Shown here: piece by piece, positions 41,701 through 50,500 of the stretch
Layout: every line of letters begins with the position of its first letter
Position numbering within the stretch: position 1 is the stretch's first letter
From: Nostoc mirabile CHAB5784
Lineage (GTDB): Bacteria > Cyanobacteriota > Cyanobacteriia > Cyanobacteriales > Nostocaceae
Length of the DNA: 64,000 nt
Assembly: GCF_020829645.1 (NCBI RefSeq)
Contig: NZ_JAIVFS010000045.1
Span: 1-64,000 of the forward strand
Direction of reading: 5' to 3'
The notes under the pieces: model-generated
What the model saw: only the letters and a program-made list of their open reading frames with translations
Told to the model about the DNA's origin: nothing
Database searches by the model: none
Program-made: the position numbers and the translations under genes

Positions 41701-43324
41701 ATAACTCCTTACCCATGTTGAGATATTGGCTTCCCTGTCCTGGAAATAAAAAGGCAATTTCACGCCTTTGTTTAGGAGCAACCTGAGTCAATATTTGCCC
41801 TTTATCATCCAAAATCTGGATTGCTTCTGCTGTCGTTTGACACAATAGTATCCGCCGATGGTCAAAATCCTGTCGTCCTATTTGCAGGGTATAGGCTACA
41901 TCCGCCAAGTTTAATGGATGCTCTTTTAAATGACTAGCTAAATTATCTGCGATCGCACTCAAAGCAGTGGGAGTTTTCGCTGATAAAATTAACAACTGCC
42001 AGGGACGGGAAGCACTGGATGATATGATTGCAGGTGCTTCCTCAAGAATCACATGAGCATTTGTCCCACCAATACCAAAAGAACTCACACCCGCACGGCG
42101 GGGAGTCTGATCGGTTTGCCAATCGGCTAATTTGGTGTTGACATAAAAAGGAGTCTTGGTAAAATCAATTTGAGGATTAGGCTGCTGGAAGTGCAAACTA
42201 GGGGGAAGTTGTTTGTGTTTGAGCGCCAACACAGTTTTGATGAAACTGGCGATCCCGGCGGCGGCATCTAAGTGTCCAATGTTAGTTTTTACAGAGGCGA
42301 TCGCACAGTATCCGGTTTTTTCAGTTTGAGAGCGAAAAGCTTGAGTTAGAGCCGCAATTTCAATCGGATCGCCCAATGCAGTACCAGTACCGTGGGTTTC
42401 AATATACGTAATAGTTTCCGGGTTTACCTCCGCCACCGCTTGAGCCGCTCGAATCACGGCTGCTTGGGTATCAATTCGGGGAGCTGTGTAGCTGACTTTC
42501 AAAGCACCATCATTATTCAGTGCCGATCCTTTAATTATAGCATGGATATAATCGCCATCCTGGAGAGCATCTTCGAGGCGTTTGAGAACAACAACACCTA
42601 AACCACTACCTGCGATCGTTCCTTGAGCATCAGCATCAAAGGCTCGACAATGCCCATCTTGCGAGTAAATTCCCCCTTCTTGGTACAAATAACCCGTTGG
42701 GCTGGATAAGGATACACCCCCCGCCAATGCCATGTCACACTCTCCACTCAACAAGCTCTGACACGCCAGATGCACGGCTACTAAGGATGTGGAACAAGCT
42801 GTTTGAATATCCACGCTTGGGCCGCGCAAATTGAGTTTGTAAGAAACCCGTGTGGTGAGAAAATCCTTGTCGTTGGATAAAAACAATTGATAGCGATTGA
42901 CGTTGGCTTGAATGGTTGGATGAGAAATCAAATTCAATAGATAGCTGTTCATTGCAGAACCGGCATATACTGCGATCGCTCCTGCATAACTCTGGGGATC
43001 ATATCCAGCATCTTCCAATGCTGACCAAGCACATTCTAAAAACAATCGATGCTGCGGGTCGAGAATTTCTGCTTCTCTGGGGCTGAATCCAAAGAATTCG
43101 GCATCAAAGCATTCAATATTTTCTAGAGTTGCAGCTACTTTCACGTAGTCAGGATGTTGCAGTAGTGAAGGAACTACACCACTTTTTTGTAATTGCTCAT
43201 CAGTTAAAAGAGTAGCTGATTCTACACCATCCTGGAGATTTTGCCAGAATTGGTGTAAGTCATTGGCTCCGGGAAATCGCCCCGCCATGCCGATAATTGC
43301 TATTTCTAATCCGTTGTAGTTCAT
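38741..43324 (-). CDS. Type I polyketide synthase module KS-AT-KR-ACP (PKS2)
   Basis: 1,527 aa. KS (about 5-430; Cys in TACSTSL near 175, ETHGTGT, NIGHLDAAAG), AT (about 525-830), KR (about 1155-1345) and ACP (LGGHSLLAIQ near 1451). HAFHS in the AT points to malonyl-CoA, but the nucleophile elbow reads GNSIGEY instead of GHSIGEY. The KR has K (YRTKVQG), S and Y (AAYAAAN) but VGDLTTGLG in place of TGGxGxxG and FYSTPM where HAAGV is usual, so it may be weak or inactive. It lies between NRPS-C (Gly) and NRPS-D (Ala) and should extend Gly to a 4-amino-3-oxo- or 3-hydroxybutanoyl unit. The C-terminal SPEEVAQQLQ helix is a likely docking element. Repeats at 39867-39966 and 41562-41604. Confidence 0.94.
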   Translation of the reverse strand: MNYNGLEIAIIGMAGRFPGANDLHQFWQNLQDGVESATLLTDEQLQKSGVVPSLLQHPDYVKVAATLENIECFDAEFFGFSPREAEILDPQHRLFLECAWSALEDAGYDPQSYAGAIAVYAGSAMNSYLLNLISHPTIQANVNRYQLFLSNDKDFLTTRVSYKLNLRGPSVDIQTACSTSLVAVHLACQSLLSGECDMALAGGVSLSSPTGYLYQEGGIYSQDGHCRAFDADAQGTIAGSGLGVVVLKRLEDALQDGDYIHAIIKGSALNNDGALKVSYTAPRIDTQAAVIRAAQAVAEVNPETITYIETHGTGTALGDPIEIAALTQAFRSQTEKTGYCAIASVKTNIGHLDAAAGIASFIKTVLALKHKQLPPSLHFQQPNPQIDFTKTPFYVNTKLADWQTDQTPRRAGVSSFGIGGTNAHVILEEAPAIISSSASRPWQLLILSAKTPTALSAIADNLASHLKEHPLNLADVAYTLQIGRQDFDHRRILLCQTTAEAIQILDDKGQILTQVAPKQRREIAFLFPGQGSQYLNMGKELYATELVFQQHIDHCCELLLKHLDFDLRNLLYPSPMPNAQCPMPNAQSPALSQTAYTQPALFVIEYALAQLWISWGIQPQAMIGNSIGEYVAATLAGVFSLPDALKLVAMRGKLMQQCPPGAMLSVAMSADTLQPLLGESLVIAANNAPQLSVVSGTEVEIAKLEQYLNTQNITYRRLQTSHAFHSPLMDEIIAPFIDALALMNLLTPQIPFISNVTGDWITSEQATNPDYWGTHLRQPVQFANGVTELLKEPNRILLEVGPGKTLTTLAKQQTPTQTILSSLRHPHQTQSDVAFLLQTLGQLWLAGVPIDWSGFYAHEQRHRLPLPTYSFERQRYWIDLQAVPLAQEHSPQINPTSDWFYMPSWERSLSRPLVDLTEQRQCWLVLADNYGIGTEIIHTLQNAGHDVIIVTPGEKYEQPAYRTFTVNPQEKQDFVDLLEDLQMRELILDRILHLWNLTSTNEQQNQSYDLLYLAQAISSQSVNPPIQITIVTNDGQLVLGNEEINPKKAIVLGMGKVISQEISQVSCCCVDIVVSKETDTRQQLVQQLIRECFSPANEAVVAYRGSHRWQQIFKPVRIDTPHPSPPLAKGRELEPLPNPPLAKGRVPDRAGGVLPLRQGGTYLIVGDLTTGLGTVYADFLTQMPVRLILLSDVIPETLKQTLDNASVDYVSGNVDITDHQQLEEAIAHAEQKFGQLHGVFYSTPMSNEHSMALLPQLIPNHWDYNYRTKVQGLFALAEVISDKSLDFCVLQSSLSSVLGGLGLAAYAAANAVIDMFAVQQNQTSTFPWISINWDACREDASEINSGFGANLAALALTPQEVWDATCRVISLGLPESVVVSKSHLHKRLEQWVTPKAPNATKTELSTDIAHTRPNLANEYIPPSNEIEQAIAQIWQELLGITPIGIHDNFFDLGGHSLLAIQAISRKRDRFGIELSMRSLLEEAPTVGSIAAVIASKNPKSQDLAEITALLSDIHNLSPEEVAQQLQE
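39867..39966. repeat. GC-rich palindromic repeats before the KR of PKS2
   Basis: A GATAGGGCGGGTGGGG unit and two CCTCCCCTT(G/T)GCAAGGGGAGG units encode PHPSPPLAKGRELEPLPNPP-type sequence between the C-terminal side of AT and the KR. Confidence 0.8.
41562..41604. repeat. GGGCATT heptamer array in the AT domain of PKS2
   Basis: Six units coding MPNAQCPMPNAQ between LYPSP and LSQTAY. PKS1 has a different insertion at this same point. Confidence 0.88.
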
Positions 43325-43482
43325 AATATAAGTTTTTTGAAACGTAGACGCTTCTTCGGCTTGCCGCAGGCTACCGCCAAGACGCAGAGAGCGCAGAGGA
43401 GAGAAGAATGATGTACAACTACTAGTTCAGTTCGGCTAAATCACGCCATCCATTTGAAATGTCTAAAACCCTTACGCAATAG

Positions 43483-43518
43483 TAATTACGAATTACGAAT
43501 TACGAATTACGAATTACG
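43483..43518. repeat. AATTACG heptamer array in the NRPS-C/PKS2 gap
   Basis: Five units 17 bp after the NRPS-C stop. The rest of the 210-bp gap holds a degraded GACGCAGAGAGCGCAGAGG repeat near 43381-43405. Confidence 0.85.
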
Positions 43519-43534
43519 CGAAGCGGTACTAGGG

Positions 43535-46500
43535 TTAGTTTGGTTTAGTTTGCTGATTTTCTACAAGCTGTTGGCGGCGTTGTAAAAGTCGCTGTTTACC
43601 TGTTTCTAGCTGGACAATTCTGGATTCTACTTCGCTATCAGGTAAGGTTGATGTGGTGGTTTGGGCTAAATAGGTGGAGAGGGAACTAATTGTTGAATAA
43701 CGGAATAACTCTACTAAAGGAATATCTTGATTTAAGCGATCGCGCAATTGTCCTTGCATTCTTACCATCAGTAAGGAATGTCCTCCTAACTCAAAGAAAT
43801 TATCATGGATGCCGATGGTGTCAACATGAAGTAATTCTTGCCAGATGTGAGCGATTTTTTGCTCGATTTGTGTCTGCGGCAAAATCAAAGATGTCGCCAG
43901 TGCCCAGAGCAAGTTATTTGGCGCGGGTAGTGCTTGGCGGTTTACCTTACCGTTGGGTGTAAGAGGTAATTGCTCTAGGACGACAAACACCACAGGTATC
44001 ATATACGCTGGTAATTTTGTTGCTAAAAAGGAACGTATAGCTGTAACCCCACCCGCCCTGTCGGGCACCCCCCTCTGTCCCCCCTTGGTAAGGGGGGATG
44101 AAAGGGGTGTATTGGGGACAACATACGCTACTAAACGACGTTCTCCCGGTTCATCTTCCCGCACAGCAACTACAGCCTGCGCCACTTCTGGATGTTGGCT
44201 TAGTACCGCTTCAATCTCTCCCAACTCAATGCGAAAGCCCCGAATTTTTACTTGGTTATCCAATCTACCTAAGTATTCTAAATTACCAGACGGTAGATAA
44301 CGAACGCGATCGCCTGTTTTGTATAGGGCATTGGGCATGGGGCATTGGGCATGGGGCATTGGGGATGAGTCTTTGAACTCCGTGAATGAGTCTTTGAACT
44401 CCACTCCTGTGCTCAAGAGCTCCCCACTCCCCACTCCCTTCCCAAAGGGATTTGCCACAAACCGTTCTGCTGTTAACTCTGGACGTTGCCAATAACCTCG
44501 TGCTACTCCCGCACCACCGATGTAAAGTTCTCCGGGTACACCCACGGGAATTGGTCGCAAATGGTCATCGAGGACGTAAAATTGGGTGTTGGCAATGGGA
44601 CGACCAATGGTAACAGACTCCCCGTTACTGAGTTGTTGCATGGCTGACCAAATGGTGGTTTCTGTTGGCCCGTAGAGGTTCCAGACTTCTTGACTTGATG
44701 ATAGAAGTTGTGCAGCCAGAGAGTTATCTAATGCTTCTCCACCGCAGAGAATTTTTAAGTCTGGTTCCCCTTGCCAACCACTGGTTAAAAGTAACCGCCA
44801 AGTTGCAGGGGTAGCTTGCATGACGGTGATTTGATGTTGTTTGATAGCGGCTGTTAATTGGCCGGGGTCAACTAGGGCGGTTTGGCGAGTGAGGATGAGT
44901 TGAGCGCCTGCAATTAGGGGTAAAAACAGTTCTAAGGCGGCTATGTCGAAGGCGATTGTCGTGCTTGCCAAAAGACGATCGCTGGCAGTAATTGATAACT
45001 GCTGCTTCAATGCTGTGAGAATATTGACAAGCGATCGCATTTCCACCATCACCCCTTTTGGTCTGCCCGTGGAACCAGAGGTATAAATCAAATAAGCTAA
45101 ATTTGCTAGATTTGCTTGACATTCAGGATTTTCTATGCTGCATTGAGCGATTATTTCCCATTCTGTATTGAGACAGATTACCTGATAGTTTGGAGAGAAG
45201 CCAGACAAAAGGGAAAGACTTTCTCCCCTGCCCCCTACCCCCTGCCCCCTGCCTTCTTCCAGGCTAGATTCAGTGAGCAACAAAGCAATCTGAGCATCCT
45301 CAATCATGAAGCGCAGACGTTCAGCCGGATAGCTGGGATCGAGAGGAATGTATGCGGCTCCAGCTTTGAGGATACCTAATAGTGCTATAAGTAATTGTGG
45401 CGATCGCTCTAAATAAACTCCGATCCGTGCCTCTGGCACAATTCCCAATTTTTGGAGATAATGGGCGATTTGATTGGCTTTGGCATTTAATTCGGCGTAG
45501 CTAAGACGTTGTTCCTCAAACACAACTGCTGTTGCATCGGGTGAATGCTTTGCTTGTTGCGCGAACAATTCATCTAAACATTGGTTGGGGATTTCCCTAG
45601 CTGTGTCATTCCAGTCAACTAGTATTTGCTGCTGTTGTATCGGGGAAAGTAATGGCAGTTGTACCAAAAGACAATCACCCTGAGTCAGCATCCCTAATAA
45701 TAGAGTTTTTAGCTGTTGCAATAATTGGGTAATATTGTCTTCGGTGTAGCGATCGCGATCGGATAACAATCTTAAACTAAGCTGAGAATCTGCCACCGCA
45801 TACAGTGTTAAAGGATAATTTGTTTGCTCTGTGGCGTGGATGTTACGAATTTGCACCGTTTCCAAGGATTGCTTGAGGGCAGGTTCTACAGGATAATTTT
45901 CAAACACTACCAAGGTTTCAAATAATGGCAGAGAGCGCGGGACTTCGCTGCAACGTTGAATATCAGTCAAGTTACTGTATTCGTATTGCCGTATTTCTAC
46001 TTGCTGTAATTGAATCTTTTGCAACCAAGAATATAATTTTTGCTGTGGTGAGACTAATACTCGTAGTGGCAATGTATTAACAAACAGTCCCACCATCGAT
46101 TCAACACCTGTTAGCGTGCCTGGACGACCAGAACAGACAGTACCAAATAGGATATCCATTTCCCCACTGTAACGACTTAACAATAGAGCAAAAGCTGCCT
46201 GTACAAGAGTGTTGAGAGTAATTTGCTGTTGTTTGGCGAAATTGTATAGTTGCTGCGTTTGCTCACAAGTTAAGTGAATGCTCTGCTCAGTATAATGGGT
46301 GGATAAATTATCAGGTCGAGCATCGCTCCTTTGTCCAATACCCAAGCGGGTGGGAGTTGTAAATCCCTGTAAATGCTGTTTCCAAAACGTTTCTGCTTGG
46401 GAAACATTTTGCTGCTGCAACCAAGCGATGTAGTCTCGATAAGGACGCGGGTTAGATAGTCTCGGTGTTTGTCCCCGACTGTATCCACCATAAATCATCA

Positions 46501-46990
46501 GAAATTCCTGGAGCAAAATCGGCATTGACCAACCATCCAATAACAGATGGTGATAACTCCAGACAAATTGATATACTGTTGGTGCAAGTTGGATGAGAGT
46601 GATGTGCATTAGGGGCGCTTGCGATAAGCTAAATCCCTGTTGTTGCTCTTTTTGTAGTAGTGTTGTGAGTTCCTGTTGTTGGGCGGTGGTAGAATAATTG
46701 CGCCAGTCAAGATGGGTAATGGGACATTTTACTTGTTTGCCGACTACTTGCAATGGTTTTTCTAACTTATCCCAAACAAATGCTGTTCGTAACACAGCGT
46801 GGCGATTGACTAAATGTTGCCAAGCTTCCTCAAAAGCCGGAATATTTAAACTACCGTGTAATTCATAACTTACTTGGATGACATAAGCACCAGAATTGGG
46901 AGCATAAAGGCTATGGAACAGCATACCCTGCTGCATGGGTGAGAGGGGATAAATATTTTCAATAGCTTGGCGGCTTAAGGTTGTATTCAC
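43535..46990 (-). CDS. Nonribosomal peptide synthetase module, C-A-T, predicted glycine (NRPS-C)
   Basis: 1,151 aa from a GTG start preceded by GAGG. DCL-type C (IYPLSPMQQGMLFH; HHLLLDGWS near 150), fitting its place after the epimerase of NRPS-B. A domain (about 440-1010; YTSGSTGRPKG near 637; specificity residues D-I-L-Q-L-G-L-I-W, glycine). T domain (LGGHSLLMVR near 1067), followed by a charged helical tail (about 1110-1151; RLLQRRQQLVENQ) that probably docks onto PKS2. The A domain is strikingly like the first A domain of NRPS-E, down to the loop sequence NPFGKGVGSGE. Repeats at 44047-44115, 44326-44445 and 45224-45256. Confidence 0.95.
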   Translation of the reverse strand: MNTTLSRQAIENIYPLSPMQQGMLFHSLYAPNSGAYVIQVSYELHGSLNIPAFEEAWQHLVNRHAVLRTAFVWDKLEKPLQVVGKQVKCPITHLDWRNYSTTAQQQELTTLLQKEQQQGFSLSQAPLMHITLIQLAPTVYQFVWSYHHLLLDGWSMPILLQEFLMIYGGYSRGQTPRLSNPRPYRDYIAWLQQQNVSQAETFWKQHLQGFTTPTRLGIGQRSDARPDNLSTHYTEQSIHLTCEQTQQLYNFAKQQQITLNTLVQAAFALLLSRYSGEMDILFGTVCSGRPGTLTGVESMVGLFVNTLPLRVLVSPQQKLYSWLQKIQLQQVEIRQYEYSNLTDIQRCSEVPRSLPLFETLVVFENYPVEPALKQSLETVQIRNIHATEQTNYPLTLYAVADSQLSLRLLSDRDRYTEDNITQLLQQLKTLLLGMLTQGDCLLVQLPLLSPIQQQQILVDWNDTAREIPNQCLDELFAQQAKHSPDATAVVFEEQRLSYAELNAKANQIAHYLQKLGIVPEARIGVYLERSPQLLIALLGILKAGAAYIPLDPSYPAERLRFMIEDAQIALLLTESSLEEGRGQGVGGRGESLSLLSGFSPNYQVICLNTEWEIIAQCSIENPECQANLANLAYLIYTSGSTGRPKGVMVEMRSLVNILTALKQQLSITASDRLLASTTIAFDIAALELFLPLIAGAQLILTRQTALVDPGQLTAAIKQHQITVMQATPATWRLLLTSGWQGEPDLKILCGGEALDNSLAAQLLSSSQEVWNLYGPTETTIWSAMQQLSNGESVTIGRPIANTQFYVLDDHLRPIPVGVPGELYIGGAGVARGYWQRPELTAERFVANPFGKGVGSGELLSTGVEFKDSFTEFKDSSPMPHAQCPMPNALYKTGDRVRYLPSGNLEYLGRLDNQVKIRGFRIELGEIEAVLSQHPEVAQAVVAVREDEPGERRLVAYVVPNTPLSSPLTKGGQRGVPDRAGGVTAIRSFLATKLPAYMIPVVFVVLEQLPLTPNGKVNRQALPAPNNLLWALATSLILPQTQIEQKIAHIWQELLHVDTIGIHDNFFELGGHSLLMVRMQGQLRDRLNQDIPLVELFRYSTISSLSTYLAQTTTSTLPDSEVESRIVQLETGKQRLLQRRQQLVENQQTKPN
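44047..44115. repeat. GC-rich palindromic repeat in the A8-A10 linker of NRPS-C
   Basis: Encodes TPLSSPLTKGGQRGVPDRAG between AYVVPN and AIRSFLATKLP. Same junction as 26502-26640 in NRPS-E. Confidence 0.8.
44326..44445. repeat. Heptamers and a two-copy 21-bp unit in the A6-A7 loop of NRPS-C
   Basis: GGGCATT/GGGCATG heptamers, then two GATGAGTCTTTGAACTCCGTG-type units (about 44365-44403; protein FKDSFTEFKDSSP), then ACTCCCC heptamers. A short relative of the ten-copy array in NRPS-E. Confidence 0.85.
45224..45256. repeat. CCCCCTG/CCCCCTA heptamer array in the A2-A3 loop of NRPS-C
   Basis: Encodes EGRGQGVGGRGES before PNYQVICLN, parallel to the NRPS-G array. Confidence 0.8.
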
Positions 46991-47075
46991 TGCTTATCCT
47001 CTATCTCAAAATTTGGTGTTGCTAAATATAAATCAATACAGTTCATATCAGGTTCGGTTAAACACTTATAATATC

Positions 47076-47200
47076 TGTAGGTTGGGGAGCCACTGCGCCC
47101 TTGCGGTTTCCCGACTTGAAGCAAGTGGCGTTTAAGGAACGAAACCCAACATTTACTTCTTGTTAATGTTGGGTTTCACTGCCGTTCAACCCAACCTACA
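47076..47200. repeat. MITE interrupted by a nested palindromic repeat
   Basis: TGTAGGTTGGG at 47076-47086 and TTCAACCCAACCTACA at 47185-47200 are the ends of the 38533-38607 element. Directly inside the left end sits GGAGCCACTGCGCCC...GACTTGAAGCAAGTGGCG (about 47086-47130), after which the MITE interior AGGAACGAAACCCAACATT resumes. Confidence 0.85.
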
Positions 47201-47386
47201 TTGAGAGATTTTATTATAAGTAATCCGACGTACTTGATATCAGTCAAGTATTTCTTCTCTCTTTCTTCTCTCTGCGTCGCGCCAGTTGCTTCAAGTCGGG
47301 GAACCCGCAAGGGCGCACTGGCTTCTCTGCGTCTCTGCGGTAGCCTGCGGCAAGCCGCTCCGCGTCTACGTTAAAAAAATTGACCC

Positions 47387-47424
47387 TTCGGCTTCGCTCA
47401 GAGTCAACAGTGAGCGAAGCCGAA
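47387..47424. repeat. Compound palindrome TTCGGCTTCGCTCA...TGAGCGAAGCCGAA
   Basis: 14-bp perfect arms around AGTCAACAG-type sequence; a further CAACAG/CTGTTG pairing extends on the right. Downstream of the NRPS-B stop on the transcript. Confidence 0.75.
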
Positions 47425-47523
47425 CTGTTGACTTTGATAACAGACTTTTAGCCTTAACCCAAGCGTATTGGAATATTAAATATGAAATTTTCACACCCAG
47501 ACGCAGAGAGTCAGATTAAGTTT

Positions 47524-50500
47524 TTAGAATCGTTGATGTTCAAAATTCACCATCCCTAGCACTTGGTCTAATGTTTGTTGGTCTAAGTTTGCTAATTCAA
47601 AATCCGAGGGTGTATACCCGACATTATCGGGGGTTTGACAGTGGGTTATTATTTCTTGCAAGTAAGTGCAGAAGTTAGTAGCTAATTGGCTAATAGTTGT
47701 TTTTTGATACTGTTGACGGCTGTATATCCACTCAAATTGTAATTGCCCTGACCGCACAAAACCATTGATTTCAATGCGATAGCGTCGATGCTGTTGTGAA
47801 TCTTGGGGTGTACCACTAAAGAAATCACAAAGGGTAAAGAGTAAATCTTCCCCCTGTCCCCTGTCTCCTGTCAACTGTCCCAGGTAGTTAAAGCTAACCT
47901 CGGCAGATGGAAAAGTCTGTAAGCGATCGCTGATTTCTTTGGATTTGCTAAGATAACGGAGTAGTCCGTAGTTAAATCCGCGATTTGGCACTCTCCGCAA
48001 TTGTTCTTTGATAGCTTTGAGCTTTTCGCCCCAATTGTCGTTGCTTTCAACTTGCAACAATAGGGGATATATGACTGTAAACCAGCCCACGGTACGAGAT
48101 ACATCAATCTCTGCTGCGGGAAAATCCCGTCCGTAATTTTCCAAATCAATCAAGACTAAATCCTCTTTCGTCCATGTCGAGATTGCTTGTGTGCAAGCAG
48201 TCAATAACACATCATTAATTTGGGTGTTGTATGCTGAGGGGACTTGTTTAATTAATGCTTGTGTCTGGGCTACTGAAAGACTGATGGTAATGGCATCAGC
48301 ATCGGCTACCGTGTTACTACCATCGAGATAATCTACTGGTAGGGGTTTTACTGTTTGGCGTAGGCTAAGCCCGCCGGAGGCATCGCATGATAGCCAGTAA
48401 TCGAGTTCTTCTGATAAACTTGTTGATGATGAGTAGCTGTATAACTGTTTTGCCCAAGCTGCAAAAGCAGTGGTTTTTGGCGGTAAATCAATAGTTTTCC
48501 CTTGAATTAGTTGGCTTAAAGCCGTCTGCAAATCTTCTAGGAGAATACGCCAGGAAATTGCATCTACTACCAAATGATGAATCACTATTAATAGGCGAGA
48601 TTCTTCACCCAAATCAAAATTAGCCACCCGCAGTAATAAACCGTGGGTAATATTTAAACTCCCTTGCAGTTGGCTAGAAATTTCTCTCATCGCCGCTTCT
48701 TGTTGCGTCGCCGATAAAGCCGATAAATCACAACAAACGTAGGGAATATCATTATTCATCTCCCCAATTGTAGCTAGCCATTCCACTTTCCCCTCCCCTT
48801 GGCCTATGACCCCCTCTAACTCCCCCTTGTAAAGGGGGAGAACCGGAATTTTCTCCCCTTGCAAAGCGGGGAGAACTGGAATTTTCTCCTCTTGCAAAGT
48901 GGGGAGAACCGGATATTTCCCCCCTTTACAAGGGGGGATTAAGGGGGGTAAATCCAGGGTTTGTGCTTCATTACCAAGATATGTGTACACCGTAGCCCCT
49001 TGGTAGGGGGAGGATGGGTGGGGTTTTGCAAACCGACTCCGCAGCACATCATGATGCTGTAATAGTTTTTTCAAGGCTGAGATGAGAATTGCTGGCTGTA
49101 ATTTCTGCTTCGCCTGCAAAAACACCGCTTGATTGAAATGATGCAGATTCGCCAACTCTTGCTCAAAAAACCAATGTTGAATGGGTGTGAGTGGTAGAGA
49201 ACCTGTAACTATACCTTGCTGGGCGCGGTTTGGGAAAGCAGGGGTAACAACTGCTGCTAGTTCTGCGATGGTTTGGTACTGGAAAAGCTGTTTGGGAGTT
49301 AGTTGCAACCCTGTTTGATTAGCACGGCTAATAACTTGAATTGCCAGAATTGAGTCTCCACCCAGTTCAAAAAAGTTATCATGGATGCCGACTTGAGGCA
49401 GATGCAAAAGTGATGACCAGATATTGACTAGTATCGCCTCTATATCAGTGCGTGGTAAAATTACATTTTGTTGGTTTGGTAGTTCTGGTGCTGGTAGCAT
49501 CCGCCTATCTACCTTACCATTAGGCGTTAGCGGTAAAGTTTCCAGTGGGATAAAAAAGCTAGGAATTAAGTAATCTGGTAGCCGTTGTTGAAGAAATTGC
49601 CGCAGTTGAGTTGGAGAAATCGGCTGCAATTTTGCGTTTTGTACGAAGTAAGCTACAAGCTGCTTATGCTGTGATTTCAACTCGTCAGCAATTACCACAC
49701 AATCTTGTACACTTGGATGTTGAGCCAGTACTGATTCAATCTCACCTAACTCAATCCGAAAACCCCGGATTTTAACTTGATTATCCAATCGTCCCAAGTA
49801 CTCAATATTACCATCTCTCAGGTAACGGGCGCGATCGCCAGTTTTGTAAAGGATGGGCATTGGGAATTGGGCATTGGGCATTGGGCATTGGGCATTGGGC
49901 ATTGGGCATTGGGCATTGGGCATTGGGCATGGGGCATTGGTTATTCTTTCTCCCCCTGCTCCCCCTGCCTCCCCTGCTCCCTCATCCTCCACTCCCCACT
50001 CCCCACTCCCCACTCCCCACTCCCCAATAAAGGGATTTGGTACAAACCGTTCTGCTGTGACATCTGCTCGATTCACGTAGCCACGGGCGAGTCCGTCACC
50101 TGCAATATATAATTCACCTGCGATACCGATGGGTACAGGGTTAAGATAGCGGTCGAGAATGTAAACTTGGGTATTAGCGATCGCTCGACCAATAGAAACG
50201 GTATTATTTATTTGTTTGGCATCGTTTATAACATAGCAACAAGTGAAGGTAGTCCCTTCGGTGGGGCCATAGCCGTTGATGACGCGACATTGAGGATAAG
50301 TTTCCAGAAGCTTTTTAATATGAACAGCAGATAAAACATCACCACCAGCCAATAATTGTTTCACGGCTTTCAGGCTAGCGAGATGTTCATCGACCATGAG
50401 GTGGAATAAGCCTGCTGTTAGCCAAAGAGTGGTAATTTGATATTGTGCGATCGCATTTGCTAATTCTTCTAAGGTTGGCTGCTGACTCGGCAAAATTACC

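Larger units (their letters stand above)
46991..47523. other. 533-bp gap between NRPS-B and NRPS-C, filled with repeats
   Basis: Contains an interrupted MITE (47076-47200), a composite ACAGAGGCG-type repeat (47251-47366) and a compound palindrome (47387-47424). No gene seen. The NRPS-C leader is 46991-47070. Confidence 0.75.

Noticed and set aside
49853..50112. Small plus-strand open frames over the heptamer arrays
   Set aside because: A repeat without stop codons is open in many frames. The minus-strand NRPS frame accounts for it.
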